This document shows, one piece after another, positions 1-6,434 of a stretch of 15,249 nucleotides of DNA. Positions within the stretch are counted from its first letter, which is position 1. Each line of letters opens with the position of its first letter. Below the pieces are notes generated by a model. That model was not told the DNA's origin. It ran no database searches and saw nothing but the letters and a program-made list of their open reading frames with translations. A program made the position numbers and the translations under genes. The stretch comes from HGM12587 sp964580255. GTDB lineage: Bacteria; Bacillota; Clostridia; Lachnospirales; Lachnospiraceae. Location: the NCBI GenBank assembly GCA_964580255.1, contig CAZOJX010000037.1, positions 1 to 15,249 on the forward strand, written 5' to 3'.

Positions 1-15
1 TTTTTTAATCCTCCG
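1..15 (-). promoter_or_regulatory. possible ribosome binding site of a gene starting beyond the left edge
   Basis: Read on the minus strand, a GGAGG at positions 14-10 is followed by an A-rich stretch running to the window edge. This is the right spacing for a minus-strand start codon just outside the window. The gene itself is not visible, so this is inference only. Confidence 0.25.
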
Positions 16-90
16 TTTTTGGTTTTTTTACTTCCGCAAAGCTTCTTCTCTCCGGGAAACCGTATTTTGGCACCCTCCCGGAAATCCCCT

Positions 91-378
91 TTACGTGTTT
101 TTTGCGTATACCGTTGTATTATAGCAAAGGAATTCTTTGAATGCAAGGGATTTTAAGCGATTTTTTTCATTTTTTTCCGGCAGAGGCTGATCGTCTGTCC
201 ACACTTTAATTTCTTCAAAGGTATTCTCAATACACATTTCGTCAAAAGTGCAAATGCTGTTGACAATTTTAATCTTTTTCGGGAACCAGAAGGAAACTAT
301 CGCTACAATTAAACAAATAACACTTATCTTTCCCCATTTTTCATAAATAATCCTTTCCCCTTCCTTCAATTTCAGCAT
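91..378 (-). CDS. small single-pass membrane protein, unknown function (start uncertain, possibly frameshifted)
   Basis: I do not recognise this 95-residue protein. Residues about 17-32 (ISVICLIVAIVSFWF) form one hydrophobic membrane segment followed by KKIK. The rest is charged, with two cysteines at about 43 and 49, so an N-terminal membrane anchor with a short soluble tail is likely; which side the tail faces is not certain. The start at 378 has only a distant AAGGG upstream. A much stronger Shine-Dalgarno (AAGGAAGGGG...AGG) lies inside the frame, 7 bases before another ATG at 344-342, but that ATG is out of frame and stops after six codons. One extra base in the G run at 335-332 would join it to the hydrophobic segment and give a conventional MKN-type anchor. 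The gene may therefore be broken, or may really start upstream. Base composition is more AT-rich than most of the window. It diverges from the XRE regulator gene, which may control it. Confidence 0.5.
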   Translation of the reverse strand: MLKLKEGERIIYEKWGKISVICLIVAIVSFWFPKKIKIVNSICTFDEMCIENTFEEIKVWTDDQPLPEKNEKNRLKSLAFKEFLCYNTTVYAKNT

Positions 379-381
379 ATC

Positions 382-480
382 TTAAACAATATCCCTTAGC
401 AAACAGTAAGTTGTCGCTTAAACATTGATTAAACAAGAAGTTGTTTAACAGTAAATTATGATTTATACGATGATTGTTTA
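382..480. promoter_or_regulatory. cluster of five TTAAACA/TGTTTAA half-sites, probable operator
   Basis: TTAAACA occurs at 382-388, 418-424 and 429-435, and its complement TGTTTAA or TTGTTTA at 442-448 and 474-480. The copies at 429-436 and 441-448 form a perfect 8-base inverted repeat around GAAG. The last copy overlaps the predicted -10 box of the regulator gene, and the first lies just upstream of the start codon of the divergent membrane protein gene. This is the layout expected of an autoregulating repressor that also controls its divergent neighbour. Binding by the XRE protein is inferred. Confidence 0.6.
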
Positions 481-484
481 TAAT
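456..484 (+). promoter_or_regulatory. predicted promoter of the XRE regulator gene
   Basis: A perfect TATAAT at 479-484 is preceded, after a 17-base spacer, by a weak -35 TTATGA at 456-461. The -10 box overlaps a TTGTTTA half-site, which suggests repression by direct occlusion. Confidence 0.6.
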
Positions 485-512
485 ATTTGATAGAAACGGG
501 GGATTTCTAAAA

Positions 513-722
513 ATGAAACACATACATATGAGAATCGAGGAACTGCTCAAGGAGCAGGAAATCAGCAAGAATCAAATCTGTAAGGATTTAGACCTTCCAA
601 GAGGAAATTTTAACAGATACTGCCGGGACCAATTTCAGCGAATTGATGCCAATTTGATATTAAAATTGTGTGATTATTTGAAATGTGATCTTGGGGAACT
701 GATGGAGATCAGAGACCTCTAA
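513..722 (+). CDS. short XRE/Cro-CI family helix-turn-helix regulator
   Basis: This 69-residue protein is essentially a single helix-turn-helix domain of the small Cro/C1 type (YozG-like, HTH_26 style). Helices run through RIEELLKEQEISKNQICKDL and the recognition region around LPRGNFNRY. The closing RIDANLILKLCDYLKCDLGELMEI is the typical end of the family. There is no sensor or oligomerisation domain. The start at 513 is chosen because GGGGG lies about 9 bases upstream; an in-frame ATG at 474 would overlap the -10 box and is unlikely. It is the only gene on the plus strand. It diverges from the small membrane protein gene over an intergenic region full of half-sites, so autoregulation and control of that neighbour are likely. 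A perfect hairpin terminator follows 7 bases after the stop. Confidence 0.85.
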   Translation: MKHIHMRIEELLKEQEISKNQICKDLDLPRGNFNRYCRDQFQRIDANLILKLCDYLKCDLGELMEIRDL

Positions 723-729
723 AAATGAT

Positions 730-757
730 GAGGGTGAGCAAAAGCTCACCCTCTTTT
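730..757. terminator. bidirectional rho-independent terminator
   Basis: A perfect 10-base stem (GAGGGTGAGC with GCTCACCCTC) closes an AAAA loop. It is followed by TTTT on the plus strand and by ATCATTTTT on the minus strand. It sits between the convergent stops of the XRE gene (+) and the MoxR-type gene (-) and can serve both; the minus-strand stop codon overlaps the T run. Confidence 0.9.
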
Positions 758-2225
758 ACATTTCTTTTCCTGTCATTAAAAATTCAACTTCTTCGATTCC
801 GCTTAAAATCTCTGCCCGACGCTCGTTGGCAAGGAGTCCCTTGTTATATTTATAGAATCTGCCGCATTCGTTTTCTGCTAAAAATTTTGCACTATAGACA
901 TTCACTGTCAGTTCTGTGATAAATACGACCATTTCCTGGCTTTCCCCAAAAGCCTGTTCCATAAAGTCAAAAGCATACTCCAGCTTTTCTGAGGTCTGCG
1001 CGATCACCTGCTCCCGCTTTTCGGTTTCTTTCACAAACTCCATACGCACACGTTCAAAAGCAGCTTCCGGCGTCAGATGTTCTTCGCCTTTGAGAATCTG
1101 TCCGTATTGTGCCAGGGTATTTCCCAGCTTTTTCTGGAACTGCTGAGACATTTCTTCTAAAATTTCCGATGCTCTGACTTCCCCATTTAATTTTCTTCGG
1201 AAGTTTTTCAAAGCTTCGAACAACTCTGTCACATACCGGTCTGTCTCGTAGGCTTCTTCAAAAGCTTCAGACAATGCCGCAAGAAGAAGACCAATCACGC
1301 TCAGGCGTTCGTCAAACGGTGCAAATTTCAGCTTTTCATAGGCAGACGGCTTCACCTTGCCCTGCAAAATGCCCTGAATCTGGTAATCTGTCTGATATTT
1401 CCTGTAAAGTTCCAGATAATTTGCAAAATCCTTGGCGATCTTTTCATGCTGAATATACTGGAAGATCACCTCCTGATCCATTTCCAGACCGAGCTTTTCA
1501 TAAACAGTCAGAATCTCCGACAGATCCTGCCAGCCCCTGGCAGTGGCAAACCGTTTCCCGTCCACTCTCGTCTCCATCTGATAGAAATTCTCTTTTTTCA
1601 ATTCCAAATAAGACAGGATTGCTCCATGGATTCCCGCCGAATATGCATATTCCTTCCATACGGAAAAATCCGGTTCCACCTCAATCTTTTTCACACGATC
1701 CAGGGTTACTACGTCAAATTCCCGCACAGAACGGTTGTATTCCGGCGGATTTCCTGCTGCAACGATGATCCAGCCCTCCGGCACCTTCTGATTTCCGAAG
1801 GTTTTGCACTGTAAAAACTGCAGCATGGTCGGTGCCAGCGTTTCCGATACACAGTTGATCTCATCGATGAAAAGGATTCCCTCTAAACAGCCGGTCTGCT
1901 CTATTTTTTCATAAACACTGCCAATGATCTCACTCATGGTATATTCCGTAACCGAATAAGCCTTTCCGCCAAATTCCTTTTCCCGGATAAAAGGCAGTCC
2001 TATGGCACTTTGTCTGGTGTGATGGGTAATGGTATAAGACACCAGGGAAATGCCGCATTCTCCTGCGATCTGCTCCATGATCTGCGTCTTTCCGATTCCC
2101 GGTGCACCGATCAGAAGGATCGGACGCTGACGGATTGACGGGATCAAAGGATCCCCATAGGCGTCTTTCTGCAAATATGCCTGAATGGTATTTTTAATTT
2201 CCTGTTTTGCTCTTTTAATATTCAT
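756..2225 (-). CDS. MoxR-type AAA+ ATPase, partner of the VWA protein
   Basis: This 489-residue protein has an N-terminal AAA+ ATPase module of the AAA_5/MoxR type. Walker A is GAPGIGKT at 40-47, Walker B is ILFIDE at 117-122, sensor 1 is AAGNP near 156-160 and an arginine-finger-like TLDR is at 174-177. After about residue 240 it is a charged, mostly helical C-terminal half with no domain I recognise. MoxR ATPases are generally thought to act as chaperone-like remodelers that work with VWA-domain partners on metal- or cofactor-dependent targets. Here the start codon lies inside the end of the VWA gene (11-base overlap), implying translational coupling and a joint complex. GCAGGAAA upstream of the ATG is a moderate ribosome binding site. 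The target is unknown. All ATPase motifs look intact. It is the last gene of its operon, ending in the shared terminator. Confidence 0.9.
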   Translation of the reverse strand: MNIKRAKQEIKNTIQAYLQKDAYGDPLIPSIRQRPILLIGAPGIGKTQIMEQIAGECGISLVSYTITHHTRQSAIGLPFIREKEFGGKAYSVTEYTMSEIIGSVYEKIEQTGCLEGILFIDEINCVSETLAPTMLQFLQCKTFGNQKVPEGWIIVAAGNPPEYNRSVREFDVVTLDRVKKIEVEPDFSVWKEYAYSAGIHGAILSYLELKKENFYQMETRVDGKRFATARGWQDLSEILTVYEKLGLEMDQEVIFQYIQHEKIAKDFANYLELYRKYQTDYQIQGILQGKVKPSAYEKLKFAPFDERLSVIGLLLAALSEAFEEAYETDRYVTELFEALKNFRRKLNGEVRASEILEEMSQQFQKKLGNTLAQYGQILKGEEHLTPEAAFERVRMEFVKETEKREQVIAQTSEKLEYAFDFMEQAFGESQEMVVFITELTVNVYSAKFLAENECGRFYKYNKGLLANERRAEILSGIEEVEFLMTGKEM

Positions 2226-3588
2226 ATTTCATTTCCTGCTCTATCAATCTATAATCTAATCGAAGGGATTTTTCTTCCTCCAGCGTTTCTTTTTCCAAAA
2301 TCAGTTTCATTGCCCAGGGCGGTACCCTGCGGTCTGTATAATCTTCCTCCAGAAACACAAAGGCTGTTTCATAAGGCGGCCGCTTTTTCGGATATTCCCC
2401 GTAGCCGTCGGTAAAATAGATCATTCCCTTTAAATGGGAAAACTCCCGCCGTTCCACCAGTTCCTGCACATAGGTAAATGCAGGCCGGAAATCCGTTCCG
2501 CCGTTTCCAAGGATCTGAAAATGCTCCATATAGTTTTTCAGTTCTTCCTGATCTGTGATCTTAACATCCGACTGCACCTTTTCATCACATTGGAGGATCC
2601 TGATATGCACCTTTCTAAAAAAGCTCTCCGTTTCCACCAGAATATGATAGGTCTGCTCCAAAAAGGTCTTAACCAGCTCGCCGGAGCAGGACATGGACGT
2701 ATCGATCACGATCACAAATTCCTCGATCTTAAAAACCTCCCGAAATTCCTGAGGCTCGATCAGAGGCATATTTTTATAAAGGGTCAGTCCGTAATGATAA
2801 AATACATAGTCAAAGGAATCCAGATCCACCTGCATTTCTTCCCGAAGCACAGCAAACTTTCTTAAGAATTCTTTATAGTCATACCGTTCCCGGTTCTCTA
2901 CGGCCAATTCCTCATTTAAAGCACTTTCGCCCTGAGACGCTTCCTTTGAAAAGGTTTCCAGTTCTGTCTGCATCTTTTCGGCTATTTCCTGCCATTTCTG
3001 ATTTTGCTGCTCTATGACAGCTGCAGGCGGGTTTTGATCGTTCTCCGGTGCCTGCGGCCAGCGGCGGTGATCATCGATCCGAAATTCCTTTTCCAGCTTT
3101 CTAAGCTGATATTCCTCCGGGGGATTGTCCGCCAAAAAACGATACAGCTTTTCTGCGGTCAGCACCCTCAGTTCTTTTTCCAGTCCGGAATAATAGTTAC
3201 TGCGAAAAGCATTTCTCGGAAATCGTATACAACGGTGATTTAGGTTGTCCAGCAAATGCTCCGCCGCAATGTCGCAGGACAGATCCCACAGACGCTTTTC
3301 CCGGTTTCCCTGCTTCCATAAATGACGGAAAATACAGTGAAACACATTATGAAGATAAGCCCGGTTGATCCGGATCCGGTCTCTGCGGTAAAGCTCTGCC
3401 AGATATTTAGGATCAAAATAGAGATTGACGCCGTCACAGCCCAGTCCATAGGTTTCCGTATCCATCACATAATTTAAAGATGACAGGGCAAGATCTAAGA
3501 AACGCATCTGCAGATACAGCTCGTTACGGGCACCCAGCAGGATCTTCTGCCCCACCTCATTCATTTTTTCGGAGATTTCTAATGACAT
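2215..3588 (-). CDS. VWA-domain protein with metallopeptidase-like N-terminal domain (DUF2201 type)
   Basis: This 457-residue, probably cytosolic protein shows the architecture of the DUF2201 family. The N-terminal putative metallopeptidase-like domain (about 1-160) contains LHNVFHCIFRHLW at 79-91, where a zinc peptidase would have HExxH. Here it reads H80-N-V-F-H84, so the catalytic Glu is absent; H89 and the D106-x-x-x-E110 segment may still bind metal. A charged, coiled-coil-prone linker (about 165-260) follows. The C-terminal VWA-like domain (about 288-435) keeps a complete MIDAS: DTSMS at 296-300, GGTD with T365, and FTDG with D394. VWA proteins of this kind pair with MoxR ATPases as adaptors. 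AGGAG 9 bases before the ATG supports the start. It lies 17 bases after the LRR gene and overlaps the MoxR gene. An enzymatic role is doubtful; a scaffold or substrate-presenting role is more likely (inference). Confidence 0.85.
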   Translation of the reverse strand: MSLEISEKMNEVGQKILLGARNELYLQMRFLDLALSSLNYVMDTETYGLGCDGVNLYFDPKYLAELYRRDRIRINRAYLHNVFHCIFRHLWKQGNREKRLWDLSCDIAAEHLLDNLNHRCIRFPRNAFRSNYYSGLEKELRVLTAEKLYRFLADNPPEEYQLRKLEKEFRIDDHRRWPQAPENDQNPPAAVIEQQNQKWQEIAEKMQTELETFSKEASQGESALNEELAVENRERYDYKEFLRKFAVLREEMQVDLDSFDYVFYHYGLTLYKNMPLIEPQEFREVFKIEEFVIVIDTSMSCSGELVKTFLEQTYHILVETESFFRKVHIRILQCDEKVQSDVKITDQEELKNYMEHFQILGNGGTDFRPAFTYVQELVERREFSHLKGMIYFTDGYGEYPKKRPPYETAFVFLEEDYTDRRVPPWAMKLILEKETLEEEKSLRLDYRLIEQEMKYEY

Positions 3589-3605
3589 CTTTATGTCTCC
3601 TTTTT

Positions 3606-4427
3606 CTAAAACTCATCAAAATCAAAGGTCTTTTTCTTTGGCTTTAAATGAATCCTCCGGTAATCGATCAGAAAGCTGACCATCTCTGCCCGGCCTTCCA
3701 AAGAAGCTCTGTTCTGAAACAATTCCAGAAGTTCCTCCGTAAAGAAAGCTTCCTTTGCCAGGATTTCCAAAAATGGAAGATCGTCCTCCCGGCAAACCTT
3801 TTTTGCCAGCTCTCCTGCCTGTTCCCGCAGATATTCCACATAGCGCTCTTTGGCAGCCTCTTTTAAGGCTTCCGGTGTCCGCAGACGGTTTTGTGCGATC
3901 CTGATACAGGTGGGAGAAAATTCCTGTGCAATGGCGTAGGAAAACAATCGGTCATATTTTTCATAATCCATCTGTCGTCTGCTGATACACTGACGATATT
4001 TATATCCGGAGCCATGAAAGACCACATCAATGATCCTGGCAGGGGTGTTTTCCACCGCTTCCTCATAGTATTCCGGGAAGATCAGCTCTGCCTTTCTGCC
4101 GTCCCGGTACCAAAGTTCCACTTCTACCTCATACTGAAAATCGTAGAGCATTTCTGTCAGAAAGTGGATATCCTCCTCCACTTCCCGAACCACGATCTTT
4201 TTCAGCTTTTTACAGCCCATGAATGCACCGCAGCCCAGCCGGCGGATTCCGGCATAAAGATAGATTTCCTCCAGGGCAAGACAGCGGTAAAAGGCATAAT
4301 CCTCAATGATCTCGATATTTTTCGGAAGATCGATGACCTTTAAAGCACTGTAATTGGCATATTCATGATTTTTGATCGCCCTGCAGTCGGATTCCTCCAA
4401 CTTCAGCACCAGCAGTTCCTCATTCAT
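3606..4427 (-). CDS. leucine-rich-repeat (BspA-like) protein of the VWA-MoxR module
   Basis: This 273-residue protein has no signal peptide or membrane segment and is probably cytosolic. Residues about 28-80 hold two to three LRR_5/BspA-type repeats, with the pattern LxxIxLPxxIxxIxxxAFxxCxxL visible at 29-51 and again at 52-74. From about 100 on comes a different region containing FHGSGYKYRQC (137-147) and a YDRLF segment, then a run of amphipathic helices (about 160-260) that could form ankyrin-like or other alpha-solenoid repeats. It ends in a basic then acidic tail (KPKKKTFDFDEF). I believe this architecture recurs next to VWA and MoxR genes in Clostridia, but cannot verify that here. Such repeat proteins usually recognise partner proteins, so a target-recognition role for the ATPase complex is plausible but inferred. 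The start is supported by GAGGAAC about 8 bases upstream. The gap to rluA is 18 bases and to the VWA gene 17 bases. Confidence 0.8.
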   Translation of the reverse strand: MNEELLVLKLEESDCRAIKNHEYANYSALKVIDLPKNIEIIEDYAFYRCLALEEIYLYAGIRRLGCGAFMGCKKLKKIVVREVEEDIHFLTEMLYDFQYEVEVELWYRDGRKAELIFPEYYEEAVENTPARIIDVVFHGSGYKYRQCISRRQMDYEKYDRLFSYAIAQEFSPTCIRIAQNRLRTPEALKEAAKERYVEYLREQAGELAKKVCREDDLPFLEILAKEAFFTEELLELFQNRASLEGRAEMVSFLIDYRRIHLKPKKKTFDFDEF

Positions 4428-4445
4428 TCTAAGTTCCTCGTTTCA

Positions 4446-5339
4446 TCAGTCGTTTCCTGTCATCAGACTTTTCATATCCTCCGGCAACGGACTTTCAAAA
4501 TTCATTTCCGCTCCGGTGATGGGGTGGGTAAAGGCAAGCCGCCAGGAATGCAGTGCCTGCCGTTTGATCCGGCTTCGGTCATTGTGATACAAAAAATCTC
4601 CCGGCAACGGGTGACCAATGGCATTCATATGCACCCGGATCTGGTGGGTTCTTCCGGTTTCCAGCCAGATTTTTGCCATGGAATACTGTCTGGTCCGTTC
4701 CAGACAGGTAAAATGGGTCACTGCCCTCTCCCCGCGTTCCAAATCCACACAGCGTTCAATGGTCGAGCCTTCCTTTCTGGCGATAGGAAGATTAATGGTT
4801 CCTTCCTCCGGAAGCTCTCCCTTTACAATTGCCAGATAGGTTCTGTGAATCCTTCGATCCCGCATTTCCTGATTGAGGATTGCTCCTGAAAGCATGTTTT
4901 TGGCAATGACCACCAGACCGGTGGTATCCCGATCCAGCCGGTTAACACAACGGAAAACAAAGGCTTCCCCTTTTGCTTCATAATAATATTTTACCCCGTT
5001 GGCAAGACTGTTCTCATGATTTCCCATGGAAGGATGAACCGGCATGTCCGCAGGCTTATCCAGCACCAGAATGTCCTCGTCCTCATAAACGATGTTTAAC
5101 GGCAGAGGGACTGCCGTAATGTGTTCTGAAGATTCTTCCTCCCCAAACAAAATATCCAGAGTATCTCCCGCATTCAGCCGGTCTCTGGTATAAGCCCAAA
5201 TGCCGTTTCTTTTGATGCCTTCCTCTGTCTTTTTTAAGAAGACCAGACAGCCATGGGAATATTTTTTCTGTTTTAAATACTGTTCAATGGTGCTCCCTTG
5301 AAATTCCGGTTCCACCTGATAGGTCAATCTTCTGATCAT
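4446..5339 (-). CDS. RluA-family RNA pseudouridine synthase
   Basis: This enzyme of 297 residues isomerises uridine to pseudouridine in structured RNA, probably rRNA. The N-terminal 65 residues resemble an S4-like RNA-binding domain (RDRLNAGDTLDI at 52-63). The catalytic domain begins at about 82 (IVYEDEDILVLDKPADMPVHPS) and carries the family signature NRLDRDTTG at 133-141, with D136 the expected catalytic aspartate. The usual His before RLD is Asn here. GRTHQIRVHM further on and the C-terminal GHPLPGD are also family hallmarks. Length is normal. AGGAAAG about 8 bases before the ATG supports the start. The exact target uridine and the paralogue (RluA, RluC, RluD or YlyB-like) cannot be told from sequence. 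It is followed after 18 bases by the LRR gene, so it may head that operon, or it may be an unrelated housekeeping gene upstream of it. Confidence 0.93.
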   Translation of the reverse strand: MIRRLTYQVEPEFQGSTIEQYLKQKKYSHGCLVFLKKTEEGIKRNGIWAYTRDRLNAGDTLDILFGEEESSEHITAVPLPLNIVYEDEDILVLDKPADMPVHPSMGNHENSLANGVKYYYEAKGEAFVFRCVNRLDRDTTGLVVIAKNMLSGAILNQEMRDRRIHRTYLAIVKGELPEEGTINLPIARKEGSTIERCVDLERGERAVTHFTCLERTRQYSMAKIWLETGRTHQIRVHMNAIGHPLPGDFLYHNDRSRIKRQALHSWRLAFTHPITGAEMNFESPLPEDMKSLMTGND

Positions 5340-5366
5340 ATTTCGTCTTTCCTGTTGATAAACTGC

Positions 5367-5393
5367 ACAAAAGCCATGCGGTGTGCATGGCTT
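5367..5393 (-). terminator. hairpin after trpS, probable weak terminator
   Basis: A perfect 9-base stem (AAGCCATGC with GCATGGCTT, loop of 5) lies 16 bases beyond the trpS stop on the minus strand. It is followed by only a short TTTT including the end of the stem, so partial readthrough into rluA is likely. No convincing separate rluA promoter was seen. Confidence 0.6.
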
Positions 5394-5408
5394 CTTACGC
5401 TTTTTGTT

Positions 5409-6413
5409 TTATCTGATCCGTTCCGGGAATCCAACCTTTTTCTGTACCTTCCGAAGGGTCTTTGTGGAGAAATACTGTGCTTTTTCTGCGTTGTTTTTGA
5501 TCACGCTGTCAATGTAAGCTTTGTCTTTTTCCAGATCCTTCACTCTTTCCTGCAGCGGACGAAGGACATCTACAACTGCCTCTCCTACTGCCGGTTTAAA
5601 GGTGCCGTAGCCCTGACCGTCAAATTCTCTTTCCACTTCTTCCGGTGTCTTTCCGGTACATGCACAGTAGATATCGATCAGGTTTTTGATCCCCGGCTGT
5701 TCATCACGATAGCGGATCTGACCTTCAGAATCTGTCACTGCACGTTTGAATTTTCTCATGATCGTATCCGGATCGTCCATCAGGTAAATGCTTGCATTCG
5801 GGTTTTCATCGGATTTTGACATTTTCTTTGTCGGTTCCTGAAGGCTCATGATCTTCGCACCTACTTTGCCGATATAAGCTTCCGGTACGGTAAATACATC
5901 ACCGTAAATGCTGTTAAAACGCTGTGCAATATCTCTGGTAAGTTCCAGATGCTGCATCTGGTCTTTTCCGACCGGAACCACATCTGCCTGATAAAGCAGG
6001 ATATCTGCTGCCATCAGAACCGGATAAGTAAACAGCCCTGCATTGATATTATCTGCATGCTTTGCAGATTTATCCTTAAACTGGGTCATTCTGTTTAATT
6101 CACCCATATAAGTAAAGCAGTTTAAGATCCATGCCAGCTCTGCGTGGCCGGATACATGAGACTGATAGTAAATACAGTTCTTTTCCGGATCCAGTCCGGC
6201 TGCGATATACAGTGTCAGGAGTGCTCTCGCACGGCGTCTTAATTCTGCCGGATCCTGACGTACCGTAATGGAATGCATATCTACAACGCTGTAGAAGCAT
6301 TCATATTCATCACTCAAAGTCACCCAGTTTTTCAGTGCTCCGAGATAATTTCCAAGGGTAAGATTTCCGGTGGACTGCATTCCGCTAAATAATACTTTCT
6401 TTCCGTTTAACAT
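5409..6413 (-). CDS. trpS: tryptophanyl-tRNA synthetase
   Basis: This class Ic aminoacyl-tRNA synthetase charges tRNA(Trp) with tryptophan using ATP in the cytosol. The HIGH-equivalent region is SGMQSTGNLTLGNYLG at 10-24, with Thr in the usual His place of the TGxLHLGNY pattern. MAAD at 134-137 contains the expected tryptophan-binding Asp, VPVGKDQMQH (147-155) is the conserved dimer and active-site helix, and KMSKS is at 197-201. Its 334 residues match the normal compact bacterial form. AGGAG 8 bases before the ATG fixes the start. It lies 21 bases after mgtE with no terminator or promoter between, so it is probably co-transcribed with it. No T-box leader fits in that gap, although T-boxes are common before trpS in Firmicutes. 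Confidence 0.97.
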   Translation of the reverse strand: MLNGKKVLFSGMQSTGNLTLGNYLGALKNWVTLSDEYECFYSVVDMHSITVRQDPAELRRRARALLTLYIAAGLDPEKNCIYYQSHVSGHAELAWILNCFTYMGELNRMTQFKDKSAKHADNINAGLFTYPVLMAADILLYQADVVPVGKDQMQHLELTRDIAQRFNSIYGDVFTVPEAYIGKVGAKIMSLQEPTKKMSKSDENPNASIYLMDDPDTIMRKFKRAVTDSEGQIRYRDEQPGIKNLIDIYCACTGKTPEEVEREFDGQGYGTFKPAVGEAVVDVLRPLQERVKDLEKDKAYIDSVIKNNAEKAQYFSTKTLRKVQKKVGFPERIR

Positions 6414-6434
6414 AAGTTTCTCTCCTCTATTTCT

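Noticed and set aside
51..82. Inverted repeat TCCGGGA...TCCCGGA after the small membrane protein gene
   Set aside because: A 7-base stem with an 18-base loop and no T run on either strand is too weak to call a terminator.
1274..1768. Long plus-strand open frame inside the MoxR-type gene
   Set aside because: It is a shadow of the real minus-strand gene: no ribosome binding site, no recognisable domain, and an odd Pro/Ser/Arg composition.
5298..5819. Plus-strand open frame across the start of rluA and the end of trpS
   Set aside because: It overlaps two well supported genes and has no family motif or ribosome binding site.
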